A stretch of 64,000 nt of DNA, taken from positions 186,001 through 250,000 of the forward strand of contig NZ_JALIQP010000001.1 of the NCBI RefSeq assembly GCF_023566055.1, read 5' to 3'. Below the pieces are notes generated by a model. It saw nothing but the letters and a program-made list of their open reading frames with translations, searched no databases and was not told where the DNA came from. Made by a program: the position numbers and the translations under genes. Numbering within the stretch: position 1 is the stretch's first letter; every line of letters begins with the position of its first letter. This DNA is from Halosolutus amylolyticus (GTDB taxonomy: Archaea > Halobacteriota > Halobacteria > Halobacteriales > Natrialbaceae). This document shows, in pieces, positions 37,922-47,639 of this stretch.

Positions 37922-39867
37922 GCGGGCCGAGCGGACCCGGCGACGATCTGCCCGGCCGCCTCCACCGCCTCCGCGGTCAGTGGTCGCGAACCGGCCGGAT
38001 CGCCCGCTGGGAGGTCGTTCGAAGCGCCAGCACGGTCGATCGCAAGACCGTGGCGGTCCTCGCGGCGATGCTGGTCGTGGTCGGCGTCGTCGGGATCTCC
38101 GTGGCCGGCGACGGCATGGGCCTCGAGGACGGGATATACGTCGTCGGCGTCGACGAGGAGAGCCCGTACTACGAGGTCGCGGTCGAGAGCGAGCAGTTCA
38201 GGCCCGTCCCGCTCGAGGACGTCGAGGTCGAGGACGGGAGCCGTGCCACCGTCGACATCGTGGTCGTCGAACGCGACTCGACCGCCGACACCGGGGACGG
38301 CGTCGTCGATCTCTCGGGCCCGTCGACGCGGGTGACCATCACCGCCTACGGGGAGGTCGGCGATCCGGCGGCCGACGCGTTCCGGGACGCGATCGAGGAC
38401 CACAACGATGCGCGGATGGCCCGGGAGGACGACGAAGCGGCCGCCTACCCGATCCAGGTGACGATCGACTACCGGGACCGGAATCTCGACTCCCGATCGG
38501 CCGGGACCGAGTCCACGGCTCCCGTCGACGGGGGCGGCGGAACGGGCGCGGACGATGGTTCGGGACCGGGGAACGACGATACGGGAGCGGGGGACGACGA
38601 TCGGACGGGAGCCACTGGAGACGAGACTGCAGACGACGGTTCCGGAACCACCGGCGGGGACGGCGGCAGCCTGCAGGTCCCCGACGTCGGTGGCGGTGCG
38701 GCGGCCGACCAGCCGACGCCGGGGACGCCGGGGTCGATCTCGCCGCCGTTCCCCTTCGAATCGCTCGTGCTCGCGTTCCTGTTCGTCGTGCCGATGAACT
38801 TCGTCATCCAGGCCTACGGGAGCACGATCGTGGACGAACGCGTCAAGCGCCGCGGCGAACTGTTGCTCGTCTCCCCCGCCTCGCGATACGAGATCGTCGC
38901 CGGGAAGACGCTGCCGTACCTGCTCGGGCTCGTCGGGGTCGTCGTCGCCATCGCGTACGCGGTCGGGGGCGGTCCGCTCTCGGTCGCGGCGGCGATCCCG
39001 ATCGCCCTGCTCTTCCTGGCGGCGACGTTCGCCGGGGCGATGCTCGCGCGCTCGTTCAAGGAACTCACGTTCGTGACGGTGACGATCAGCGTCTTCCTGA
39101 CGACCTACACGTTCATTCCGGCGATCTTCACCGACGTGAACCCGATCGCGCTCATCTCGCCGCTGACGCTCGTCGTGATGGACCTGCAGGGCGATTCGGT
39201 CCGACTCGGGGAGTACCTCTTCTCGACCGGCCCGTTCTACTGCAGTGCGGCCGTCTGCTTCCTGCTCGGGATCGGGCTCTACCGCGAGGAGGACATGTTC
39301 GACCAGAAGCCGATCCCGGCAAAAGTCGTCGACGCGATCGCCGGCCGGGTTCGGGGGTATCGGAGCGTCCCACTGCTGTCGATCCTCTTTATCCCCTTCG
39401 TCTTCGCGGCGCAGTTGCTCGCCGTGGCGCTCCTGTTCGCCGTCCCCGAGACGATCGCGCTCCCGGCCATCGTCGTCGTCGCGGCGGCGATCGAGGAAGC
39501 CGCGAAGAGCGTCCACGTCTACGCCGGCTTCGCCCGATCGCGGTTCGACCCGACGCTCCGGACTGCCGTCGTGGTCGGTGCGCTGTCGGGCGCGGGCTTC
39601 TTCGTCGGCGAGAAGGTCACCCACGTCGCGCAGCTGGTCGGGATGCCGGACCTGACCGTCGGCGTCGCGGCGTTCGGGCCGGAACTCTCGAGCAATCCGC
39701 TCGTGCTCGTCGCCGTCTTCCTCGCGCCGCTCGTCTTGCACGCCGTCACGGCGGTCGTCGCCGCCGTCGGCGCGAGCCGCGGCCCGACCGGGTACGCGGT
39801 GGGGTTCGTCGCGGCGACGCTCGTGCACGCGGCCTACAACGTCGGGGTGATCTCCCTTGTCGCGTGA
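37918..39867 (+). CDS. ABC-2 permease fused to a PrsW-like intramembrane protease domain
   Basis: This 649-residue protein starts with an ABC-2 permease: one helix near 45-62, a large outer domain to about 275 with a Gly/Asp/Thr-rich linker at 195-265, then about six helices to 430. A second membrane block (about 475-649) has PrsW-type motifs: 'EEAAK' with Glu526 and Glu527, 'GFFVGEK' with Glu565, 'LVLHAVT' with His608 and 'HAAYN' with His637. PrsW proteases cut membrane proteins using such Glu/His residues. The fusion puts transport and proteolysis in one chain. The start is a GTG overlapping the ATPase stop. Confidence 0.82.
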
Positions 39868-41005
39868 TCGCGAGTCGTGGCGATCGACCGGCGAGTCGGG
39901 GCCCCGGGGACCGAATCCGCCGACGGCCGACGAGGCGGGAGCCGACGAGTCGCCGTTGCGCGCGAAACTGGCCGTCGGCCGGCGGGAACTGCGATCGCTT
40001 CGCACGGAGAAGACGATCCTGCTCGCGCTGGCGATCCAGCTGTTCATCGCGGCGTTCTCCTCGTTTCTCGTCGTCGGGCTCGTCTCGCTGTACGACCCCG
40101 GTGCGGTCGACGGCTACGAGACGGAAGTCGCGATCACGGGCGACGACACGGGTCAGCTACTCCGGGTCGCGGATCAGCAGGACGGTCTCGAACCTACCCA
40201 CTACACGGACCGATCGGCCGCCTACAGCGCCTTCGACGGCGGGAGAGCCGCGGCCGTCCTGGACGCGAACCGGGACGACGACGGGCGGTTGCACGTCAGG
40301 GTACTCGCTCCCGAAGAGGGGATCGAGACGACGCTCGTCGTCGTCCAGCTTCGCGAAACCCTGGAGCGCGCCGAGCACGTCGAGCGCCAGCGCAACGCCG
40401 ATCGGCTCGCCGAACCCCCGCTCGATCTGCCCCGCGAGGTGGGTGCGAGCCCGTACGTCGCGTTCACCTACACCGTCTTGCTTCCGCTCCTGTTGTTCCT
40501 CCCGGTGTTCATCAGCGGCTCGATCGTCGTCGACTCCCTGATCGAGGAACGCCAGCGAGGGACGCTGACGTTGCTCCGCGTCGCACCCCTCTCGCTCGCC
40601 GACATCGTCGACGCGAAGCTCCTCACGGTCGCGGCGCTCGCCCCGATCCAGGCGATCGCCTGGCTCGTCCTGCTGGCCGTCAACGGGACCGCGATCGCGG
40701 GGCCGGTCGCGCTGGTCGTCCTCGTCGGCGCGCTGTCGTTGCTCGTCGTGGGACTCGGCACGATCGTCGCGCTGTACGCTCCCGACAGACGGCAGGCGCA
40801 GCTGCTCTACTCCGGCGGCATCGTCGGCGGGCTGGTCGTGGCCAGCCTCCTGCCCGAGCATCCGGCGAACACCATCGCGAAGTTCGCGATCGGGGCGGCG
40901 ACGACGATGAGCTGGCTCCTGCTCGGTCTCTACGGCCTGCTCGGGATCGCGGCGTTTCTCGCGGTCAGGAAGAGCGTCGCACTGGTCGACCCCGAGTCGC
41001 TGTGA
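39857..41005 (+). CDS. Second ABC-2 type permease
   Basis: The 382-residue protein has one helix near 55-75, an outer domain to about 190 and five helices in the C-terminal half, including 'LPVFISGSIVVDSLIEERQR' near 215 and 'TLLRVAPLSLADIVDAKLL' near 238. This is the ABC-2 pattern. The likely start is the TTG at 39857, which overlaps the previous gene by eleven bases, since no ATG or GTG lies in frame near the first helix. The first 35 residues are polar. It pairs with the PrsW-fused permease. Confidence 0.85.
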   Translation: MSRDRESWRSTGESGPRGPNPPTADEAGADESPLRAKLAVGRRELRSLRTEKTILLALAIQLFIAAFSSFLVVGLVSLYDPGAVDGYETEVAITGDDTGQLLRVADQQDGLEPTHYTDRSAAYSAFDGGRAAAVLDANRDDDGRLHVRVLAPEEGIETTLVVVQLRETLERAEHVERQRNADRLAEPPLDLPREVGASPYVAFTYTVLLPLLLFLPVFISGSIVVDSLIEERQRGTLTLLRVAPLSLADIVDAKLLTVAALAPIQAIAWLVLLAVNGTAIAGPVALVVLVGALSLLVVGLGTIVALYAPDRRQAQLLYSGGIVGGLVVASLLPEHPANTIAKFAIGAATTMSWLLLGLYGLLGIAAFLAVRKSVALVDPESL

Positions 41006-41130
41006 GGCGACCGCACCGGCGTTTCGTGGACTGGCCGAACCCGATGCCGTGACGGCTCGATAAACCGTTCTCGCGCTGAAAACCGTTGACAACGAGGCTA
41101 TTAAGGCCGGTGGACCGAATCGATACTGCT

Positions 41131-43569
41131 GTGCCATCTGACACCACACGCCGGGGCGTGCTCGCGGGCGCGCTCGCCGCCGGAATCGGCGGCCTGACGC
41201 TCTCCTCGGCGCGAGAACTCCTGGCCCAGTTCGCGCCGCTGTCGGGTCGCGCCTGGGACGCCGCCGATCGGAGCCTCCCGGAGGCCGTCGAGAGTCCCTA
41301 CGGCGAGGCGACCGTCCGCGTCGACGAGCACGGCGTCCCGCACGTCGCGGCCGACGACGAATCGGCGGCGTACTTCGCCGTCGGCTACGTGCAGGCGTTC
41401 GATCGGCTCTTCCAGCTCGACCTCCAGCGGCGGGTCATGCGTGGCCAGCTCTCCGAAATCGCGGGGGAGGCCACGCTCTCGGACGACGAGTTCCACGTCG
41501 CGATGGATTTCGCGGGCGCGGCCGAGACGACCTGGGATCACGTCTCGGAAACCGCCGCGGGACCGCTCGTCGAGGCCTACGCCGACGGCGTGAACGCCGC
41601 GATCGATCGCGAGCAACTCCCGCTCGAGTTCGAACTGCTGGACTACGAACCGCGCGAGTGGACTCCGGTCGACTCGATGCTGATGGAGAAACAGATCTCG
41701 TGGGACCTGACCGGCGACTTCGGCGACCTCCGGCGGGCGCTGGTCGCCGATCGTCTCGGCGAGGACGTCGCCGCCGAACTCTACCCCGATCGGCTCGAGC
41801 ACGAGACGCCGATCCTGCGGGACGCGGTCGACGCGGACCGCCTCGACGACGGCTCGAACGGCTCGGACGGGACGGCGGCTATCGGGACCGGGACCCGGAC
41901 CGGATCCGAAGACGACCGCCGATCCGTCGGCTCCAGCCTGACGGGGTACCTCTCCCGGTTCGAGTCGCCGACTGGGGTCGGCTCGAACAGCTGGGTCGTC
42001 TCGGGCGAACACACCGACAGCGGGACGCCGATCGTCGCGTACGACCCGCACCTGACGCTGATGACGCCGCCGCTGTGGTACGAACAGCACGTCGAGACGC
42101 CCGAGACGTCGGTTCGCGGGGCGACCTTCCCGGGCGTCCCGTTCGTGATCGCGGGTGCGAACGGGACCGGGACGTGGTCGTTCACCAACGTCGGTGCGGA
42201 CGTGCTCGACTGCTACGGCTACGAGATCGACGACGCGGGCGAGCGCTACCGCTACGAGGACGAGTGGCGCGAGTTCGATATCGAGGAGCGAGAGATCGCC
42301 GTCGCGGACGGCGAGAACCGCACGCTCACCGTGCGAAAGACGGTCCACGGGCCGGTAATCGAACGCGAGGAACGGACGGTCGGCGTCGCCTGGACCGGCC
42401 ACACCGCCACCCGGACGACCGAGGCGATCTACGAGTTCGGGCGCAGCGACGACCTCGAAGACCTGCTCGAGTCGACCCAGAAGTTCGACCTGCCGACGCA
42501 GAACCTCGTCTACGCGGACGCCGACGGCCGGACGCTGTACTACGCCACGGGGAAACTCCCGATCCGGACGATCGACGGCGACGTCGTGTCCGGAAACCGC
42601 ATCTTCGACGGCTCCGCGGGCGAGGGTGAATGGGAGGGGTTCACGCCGTTCGGCGAGTCCTCCTGGGACGGGTTCGTCCCGTTCGAGGAGAAACCCCACG
42701 CGATCGATCCGGACGTCCTCGCGACGGCCAACCAGCGAGTCACCGACGACCCGAACCACTACGTCGGCGTCGCCTACGCCTCGCCCTATCGCGGCGCGCG
42801 AATCTACGATCGGCTCGACGAGCGGATCGAGAGCGGCGAGTCGACGGATCTCGCGTTCCACCGCGACGTCCAGTCGGACACCCGGGACGGCCGGGCGGAT
42901 CAGCTCGTCCCGGACCTCCTGGCCGCGATCGAGGAACGCGACGAAATTGACGATCGGATCGGCGACGCCGCAGGGACGCTCGAGGACTGGGATCGCCGGA
43001 TGAACCGCGATTCTGACGGCGCACTCGTCTTCGCACGCTGGATCGACCACTTTCGGGACCGCGTCTTCGAGCCCGTCTTCGCGGACGCCGACCTGGACGC
43101 GTCGTACTATCCGCGCGACTGGGTGCTCGCGACCCTCCCCGCGGACAGCCCCGTCTTCGCCGATCGCTCCCGGGCGGACGCGATGGTCGCGGCGCTCGAG
43201 GCGGCGATCGACGAGATCGACGACGAGGGCTGGGAGACCTACGGCGACTGGAACACGACGGGGCCGATCGCACACCCCTTCGGCGGCGAGGCACCCTTCC
43301 TCGACTACGCGGAGCGCCCGGCGGACGGCTCGGCGGCCACGGTCAAGAACTACCGGGTCGACTCCGCCGTCGGGTCGAGCTGGCGGATGGTCGTCGAACC
43401 CGGCGGCGACGCCACGGCCATCCTCCCTGGGGGCAACTCCGGGGACTACTTCTCGGCCCACTACGACGACCAGTTCCGGCGGTGGCTCGACAACGACCAG
43501 AAATCCATGGACCGATCGATCGACGACGACGCGGACGTGACCGTCACCTTCGAGGGGGGATCGTCGTGA
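41131..43569 (+). CDS. Penicillin-acylase-type Ntn hydrolase with Tat signal
   Basis: The 812-residue protein starts 'MPSDTTRRGVLAGALAAGIG', a twin-arginine signal without lipobox Cys. The acylase family region includes 'VGYVQAFDRLFQLDLQRR' near 84 and the nucleophile in 'GVGSNSWVVSG', with Ser285 expected to become the first residue of the beta chain after self-cleavage. Oxyanion and beta-chain segments such as 'HLTLMTPPLWYEQHVE' follow. Family members cut amide bonds of penicillins, acyl-homoserine lactones or other N-acyl compounds. I used the GTG at 41131 because the TATA-like 'CTATTAAGG' lies about 28 bases upstream. Confidence 0.9.
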   Translation: MPSDTTRRGVLAGALAAGIGGLTLSSARELLAQFAPLSGRAWDAADRSLPEAVESPYGEATVRVDEHGVPHVAADDESAAYFAVGYVQAFDRLFQLDLQRRVMRGQLSEIAGEATLSDDEFHVAMDFAGAAETTWDHVSETAAGPLVEAYADGVNAAIDREQLPLEFELLDYEPREWTPVDSMLMEKQISWDLTGDFGDLRRALVADRLGEDVAAELYPDRLEHETPILRDAVDADRLDDGSNGSDGTAAIGTGTRTGSEDDRRSVGSSLTGYLSRFESPTGVGSNSWVVSGEHTDSGTPIVAYDPHLTLMTPPLWYEQHVETPETSVRGATFPGVPFVIAGANGTGTWSFTNVGADVLDCYGYEIDDAGERYRYEDEWREFDIEEREIAVADGENRTLTVRKTVHGPVIEREERTVGVAWTGHTATRTTEAIYEFGRSDDLEDLLESTQKFDLPTQNLVYADADGRTLYYATGKLPIRTIDGDVVSGNRIFDGSAGEGEWEGFTPFGESSWDGFVPFEEKPHAIDPDVLATANQRVTDDPNHYVGVAYASPYRGARIYDRLDERIESGESTDLAFHRDVQSDTRDGRADQLVPDLLAAIEERDEIDDRIGDAAGTLEDWDRRMNRDSDGALVFARWIDHFRDRVFEPVFADADLDASYYPRDWVLATLPADSPVFADRSRADAMVAALEAAIDEIDDEGWETYGDWNTTGPIAHPFGGEAPFLDYAERPADGSAATVKNYRVDSAVGSSWRMVVEPGGDATAILPGGNSGDYFSAHYDDQFRRWLDNDQKSMDRSIDDDADVTVTFEGGSS

Positions 43570-43976
43570 GTTCCCCGGGGTCGGAGGCCGGTTCGGAGTC
43601 GGACGAGGACCGGCGCCCGGACGACCATCGCTCGGGGAGGGGCGGGACGCCCGCGAACCCGCTCGATCGCGTTCGGAGGGAGTCGCGAATCCACGCCGTC
43701 GCACTCATCGCCGCGGTCGCGATCGGACTGGTCGCCGCGTGGCTCCACTGGGCCGGACTGCTCCTCGGCGGGGCACTCGTCGGACTCGTCGCCCCGACCC
43801 TGCGGCGGGCGGTCCTCGGTACGATCGGCTTCGGGGCGCTCGTCCTCGTCGTCTTCGCCGTCTCCCTCGGCGGATCCGTGGGGGCCGTCGTCGGGATGGT
43901 ACCGGTCGTCTACCTCGTGGTCGCCGCCGCGTTCGGCCTGCCGCTCTTCGGGTCGCTAGTCAGGGGTCTCATCTGA
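43566..43976 (+). CDS. Small membrane protein coupled to the acylase gene
   Basis: The 136-residue protein has a charged N-terminus of about 40 residues and three to four hydrophobic segments from residue 44 on. I used the GTG at 43566, which overlaps the acylase stop (GTGA). No known family is evident to me. Translational coupling to the acylase suggests a related role, perhaps anchoring or lipid-side assembly. Confidence 0.65.
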   Translation: MSSPGSEAGSESDEDRRPDDHRSGRGGTPANPLDRVRRESRIHAVALIAAVAIGLVAAWLHWAGLLLGGALVGLVAPTLRRAVLGTIGFGALVLVVFAVSLGGSVGAVVGMVPVVYLVVAAAFGLPLFGSLVRGLI

Positions 43977-44063
43977 TCGGCCGGCCATCCGCAGCCGCCG
44001 CTCTCCAGTGTCGCGAACGCCGAAAAACGCTGGATGACGGAAAACGGCCGATGACGGGCGCGG

Positions 44064-44156
44064 TCAGTCGCCGCGATCGAACACGCGCTTGATTCGCGAG
44101 ACGATGCCACTGTCGTCGTTGCGAGTCGCGTCTCGATCGTTGTGTTCGTCCGCCAT
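44064..44156 (-). CDS. 30-residue charged microprotein
   Basis: The frame from the ATG at 44156 to a TGA at 44064 encodes 30 residues starting 'MADEHNDRDATRNDDSG' and ending 'IKRVFDRGD'. The first half is acidic and polar; the second half is a short amphipathic helix. An AT-rich stretch lies 15-35 bases upstream and can serve as a promoter. Its codon use matches the GC-rich neighbours. I recall similar short proteins in haloarchaea but cannot name a family. Confidence 0.55.
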   Translation of the reverse strand: MADEHNDRDATRNDDSGIVSRIKRVFDRGD

Positions 44157-44263
44157 ACGTCAGGACCAAATAGTGACTTGCTCCACTAAAAATTGGCGGG
44201 ACGGATCGCGGTTCGATCGCCGGACCACGTACAGTTTTGGCCGTGTCGCGTGTACGCGCTCGC

Positions 44264-45238
44264 ATGGAGTACACGACGCTGGGTGACACCGGCATGGAAG
44301 TCAGCCGACTCTGTCTCGGCTGTATGAGTTTCGGGTCGAGCGACTGGCGCGAGTGGGTCCTCGACGACGAGGAGAGCAAGCGAATCATCGATCGAGCGAT
44401 CGACCTCGGGATCAACTTCTTCGACACCGCCAACATGTACTCGACGGGGGAATCGGAGCGCATCCTCGGCGAGGCGCTTGAGGGTCACCGCGAGGAGTCG
44501 GTCGTCGCCACGAAGGGCTACTTCCAGATGCGCGAGGACGACCCGAACTCGGGCGGCCTCTCCCGGAAGGCGATCGAGCAGGAACTGGCGGCCAGCCGCG
44601 ACCGGCTGGGGATGGACACGATCGATCTCTACCAGATCCACCGCTGGGACGACGACACGCCGATCGAGACGACCCTGCAAGCGCTCGACGACGCCGTTCG
44701 CCGCGGGCACGTCCGCTATCTCGGCGCGTCCTCGATGTGGGCCCACCAGTTCGCCGACGCCTTGCACGCAAGCGATCGGCTGGGCCTCGATCGGTTCGTC
44801 ACGATGCAGAACCACTACAACCTCGTCTATCGGGAGGAAGAGCGCGAGATGCTGCCGCTCTGTGAGAAGGAAGGGATCGGCGTCCTCCCGTGGTCGCCGC
44901 TGGCCCGTGGGTATCTCACGCGCCCGCACGAGGAGATCGACGCGACCACCCGCGGCGAGACGGAAGAACACATGTACGAGCACCCCTACCGCGAGGGGGG
45001 CGGCCGGGAGATCAACGAACGCGTCGCGGAAATCGCCGCCGACAGGGGTGCGACGATGGCCCAGATCGCGCTCGCCTGGCTCCTCCACAAGGACTGGGTC
45101 GACGCGCCGATCGTCGGCACCACGAGCGTCGAACACCTGGAACAGGCCGTCGAGGCGCTCGAGATCTCGCTGTCGGCGTCCGACATCGCGTACCTGGAAG
45201 AGCCGTACGAACCGGTGCCGGTGTCGGGCCACGACTGA
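44264..45238 (+). CDS. Aldo/keto reductase
   Basis: The 324-residue TIM-barrel oxidoreductase has the catalytic set Asp/Tyr in 'FFDTANMYSTGESE' near 50, Lys in 'VVATKGYF' near 80 and His in 'LYQIHRWDDDTP' near 125. 'LPWSPLARGYLTRP' and 'GTTSVEHLEQAVEAL' are typical of the family. It reduces aldehydes or ketones with NADPH. The start at 44264 follows the family ('MEYTTLGDTGMEVS'). The stop codon lies on the first base of the palindromic repeat. Confidence 0.93.
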   Translation: MEYTTLGDTGMEVSRLCLGCMSFGSSDWREWVLDDEESKRIIDRAIDLGINFFDTANMYSTGESERILGEALEGHREESVVATKGYFQMREDDPNSGGLSRKAIEQELAASRDRLGMDTIDLYQIHRWDDDTPIETTLQALDDAVRRGHVRYLGASSMWAHQFADALHASDRLGLDRFVTMQNHYNLVYREEEREMLPLCEKEGIGVLPWSPLARGYLTRPHEEIDATTRGETEEHMYEHPYREGGGREINERVAEIAADRGATMAQIALAWLLHKDWVDAPIVGTTSVEHLEQAVEALEISLSASDIAYLEEPYEPVPVSGHD

Positions 45239-45318
45239 TACGGATTGCTGTAACTATTTACCGCCGATCGCCAGGACGGAGTCGGCGATCGGCGGTAATT
45301 GACTACAGCAGTCCGTAT
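45238..45318. repeat. Palindromic intergenic element, copy A
   Basis: The outer arms ATACGGATTGCTGTA (45238-45252) and its near complement (45304-45318) match at 14 of 15 positions. An inner perfect 14-base stem joins 45259-45272 with 45284-45297. Copies B and C share the outer right arm but have other inner stem sequences. The element overlaps the last base of the aldo/keto reductase gene, so it may act as a terminator or mRNA-end structure. Confidence 0.8.
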
Positions 45319-45467
45319 GACGCCGTCGACGAACTCGGCGCGATCGGCAGGTTCGTGGCGCGGTTCCGACCCGAGTCACGGACGGAGAACTCGGGACCGC
45401 CCGGTCCCCGGATGGATGGACCGTTCCGCACCGAACGTTGGTATGAGCGGGCCACGTAGGATCGGGC

Positions 45468-46097
45468 ATGCCCAAGGTAGCGCCGTTCGAGGAACACACC
45501 GATCGATACGAGGGCTGGTTCGAGGCCCACGACGACGCATACCGGTCCGAACTGGTAGCCCTGGAACGCCTGGTGCCGTCGACCGGGCGCGGGATCGAGA
45601 TCGGCGTCGGGAGCGCGCGGTTCGCCGAACCACTCGGACTGGGCGTCGGGATCGATCCGGCCGAGGCGATGCTCGAGTACGCCCGCGAGCGGGGGGTCGA
45701 CGTCGTCAGGGGCGTCGCCGAACACCTGCCGTTCGCGGACGACGCGTTCGACACCGCGCTGATCGTGACGACGATCTGTTTCGTCGACGACATTCCTCGG
45801 ACGTTGTCCGAGGCCGATCGGATCCTCGACCCGTCCGGGCGACTCGTGATCGGCTACATCGACAAGAACAGTCCCGTCGGCGAGATATACCAGGAGAAGA
45901 AAGACGAGAATCCGTTCTACCGGGACGCGGTGTTCGTCTCGACCGAGGAACTCGTCGACGCCCTCGAGGCGGCCGGCTTCACCGACTTCGAGTTCGTCCA
46001 GACGATCTACGACTGGCCCGGGGAGATCGACGGTCTCGAACCGATCGAGGAGGGGTACGGCGACGGGTCGTTCGTCGGGATCAAAGCGACCCGATAG
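45468..46097 (+). CDS. Class I SAM-dependent methyltransferase
   Basis: The 209-residue protein shows the Rossmann methyltransferase pattern: 'GRGIEIGVGSARFAEPLG' (motif I) near 39, 'GVGIDPAEAMLEYARERG' near 58 and 'AEHLPFADDAFDTALIVTTI' near 84. This is a UbiE/type 11 fold. The substrate is unknown. It is followed 39 bases later by the MTH1187-type gene. It lies downstream of copy A of the palindromic element. Confidence 0.9.
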   Translation: MPKVAPFEEHTDRYEGWFEAHDDAYRSELVALERLVPSTGRGIEIGVGSARFAEPLGLGVGIDPAEAMLEYARERGVDVVRGVAEHLPFADDAFDTALIVTTICFVDDIPRTLSEADRILDPSGRLVIGYIDKNSPVGEIYQEKKDENPFYRDAVFVSTEELVDALEAAGFTDFEFVQTIYDWPGEIDGLEPIEEGYGDGSFVGIKATR

Positions 46098-46136
46098 CGG
46101 CACGATCTTATGATCGATCGCGACGTGCGATGCCCC

Positions 46137-46364
46137 ATGACCGCGATCGGCGAACTGAACGTCGTCCCCGTTCGGGACGGTAGCATGGCGGAAGAGATCG
46201 CGAAGGCGATCGACGCGCTCGAGGCGTTCGACGTCGCCGACGAGATCAATCCGATGGGGACGATTCTGGAAGCCGACGACAAACGAACGGTGAGCCAGCG
46301 CGCCGGCGAGAAGGTCACTGCCGTCGAACGGCATCTCGGACGGGACGCCAGGCGCCGCGAGTGA
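46137..46364 (+). CDS. MTH1187/YkoF-like protein with an internal deletion
   Basis: The 75-residue protein starts like thiamine-binding MTH1187 proteins ('TAIGELNVVPVRDGSMAEEI' at 2-21, then 'INPMGTILEADD') and ends like them ('DKRTVSQRAGEKVTAVERHL'). Family members are usually about 100 residues, and the segment between these blocks, which carries the second helix and a beta strand, is missing in frame. The join comes after 'EADD'. It is not a frameshift. The fold may be unstable or the protein may have lost ligand binding. I used the ATG at 46137. Confidence 0.75.
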   Translation: MTAIGELNVVPVRDGSMAEEIAKAIDALEAFDVADEINPMGTILEADDKRTVSQRAGEKVTAVERHLGRDARRRE

Positions 46365-46387
46365 CCGGCCCCGCGAAGTCGAGAGCG

Positions 46388-47548
46388 CTAGAACAGTCGC
46401 ACGTCGCCGGCCACGAGGTCGCGAGTGAGCGAGTCGATCGACTCGAGTTCGGCGGTGACGAGGCGGCGGATCGCGTCGTCGTCGGTCGCCGTGGTCTCGA
46501 CGTCGACGGCCACGGGTTCCGTTACCGGCGCGCCGATCCGCGACAGGAGTTTCACCCCGGCGTACTCGGCGTCGAGGTCCCGATGGATCCGTTCTGCGGC
46601 CCTGGTCGCGACGACGTTGTACAGTTTGCCGACGTGGCTGACCGGGTTCTTCCCCGCCGTTGCCTCGAGACTCATCGGGCGATGGGGCGTGATGAGACCG
46701 TTGGCCCGGTTGCCCCGGCCGACGTTCCCGTCGTCGCCCATCTCCGCGGAGAGTCCCGTTTCGGTGAGGTAGGTGCTTCCGCTGTCGACGTCGTCGGCGG
46801 CGTTGACGGCGACCTCGACGTCCCGTTCCGTCCGATCGCTCGCGTAACGGGTGGCCAGGTCAGCCGCCTGCGCCGTCACGTCGACGTAGTCATCGATGCT
46901 CGAGACGTACCGGGAGACGACGGCGGCAGCGACGGTAAGCCGGAGTTCGTCGTCGGTGCGCCAGGCCAGCAGTTTGACGTCGTCGCCGATCGCCGGAATC
47001 CGCTCGCGAAGTTCCGCCTCGAGTCCACGGACGATGCGGTCCGTTTCGGACGCGGGCGCGTAGCCGACGCCGATGCTGGTATCGTTCGCTCCCGGGCGTT
47101 CCAGGTCGTCGAACAGCGTTTTCAGGTCCGCGGACGTCTCGCCGATCCGTGGGTCGAATTCGATCGCGTCGGCGGGCAGGTCCTCGAAGTGCTCGTCGAC
47201 GTACGCCCGTGCGGCCTCGACCGCGAGTTCGTCGACCGGAACGCGGTGACCGTCGACGGTTCGGGTCGCACGACCGCTCAGGAGGACGTAGATCGGGTCG
47301 ACGATTTCGCCGCCGCCGAACGCCGGCTTCGTCGTTCCGGCGACGAGCTGGACGCTGTCGGTGTTGTGATGGAGCACCTGGCCGAATTCGTCTCTATAGT
47401 AGCGTGAGAGACGTCGTGAGATCGCTTCGGCGATCCCGTCGCAGATCGAATCGGGGTGGCCCAGCCCCTTCCGTTCGACGAACTCCGTCGGTCGCGACGC
47501 GACGGGATCCAGATCGAGGTGCTGGACGGTGAACGACGGGTCGGCCAT
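46388..47548 (-). CDS. mat: Archaeal-type S-adenosylmethionine synthetase
   Basis: The 386-residue enzyme has the archaeal MAT motifs: 'EFVERKGLGHPDSICDGIAE' at 22-41, 'HHNTDSVQLVAG' near 60 and 'PAFGGGEIVDPIYVLLSGRAT' near 75 in part. It joins methionine and ATP to SAM. It is somewhat shorter and more diverged in the N-terminus than the usual haloarchaeal copy, so it could be a second paralog; the rest of the genome is needed. It converges on the MTH1187-type gene. Confidence 0.92.
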   Translation of the reverse strand: MADPSFTVQHLDLDPVASRPTEFVERKGLGHPDSICDGIAEAISRRLSRYYRDEFGQVLHHNTDSVQLVAGTTKPAFGGGEIVDPIYVLLSGRATRTVDGHRVPVDELAVEAARAYVDEHFEDLPADAIEFDPRIGETSADLKTLFDDLERPGANDTSIGVGYAPASETDRIVRGLEAELRERIPAIGDDVKLLAWRTDDELRLTVAAAVVSRYVSSIDDYVDVTAQAADLATRYASDRTERDVEVAVNAADDVDSGSTYLTETGLSAEMGDDGNVGRGNRANGLITPHRPMSLEATAGKNPVSHVGKLYNVVATRAAERIHRDLDAEYAGVKLLSRIGAPVTEPVAVDVETTATDDDAIRRLVTAELESIDSLTRDLVAGDVRLF

Positions 47549-47639
47549 GGATGGATTCCACTCGCCGGAACGACGTATGCGTTGCCCCTGTTGCGAGATT
47601 TCGGCTCCAAACCCGTCGACTGGGACGAACGGTCGCCCA

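Noticed and set aside
41101-43704. 867-residue minus-strand open frame
   Set aside because: It is antisense to the penicillin acylase gene, which has a nucleophile, Tat signal and family motifs.
45238-45318. Insertion sequence end or tRNA
   Set aside because: The palindrome has no coding sequence, no tRNA cloverleaf and no transposase near any of the three copies.
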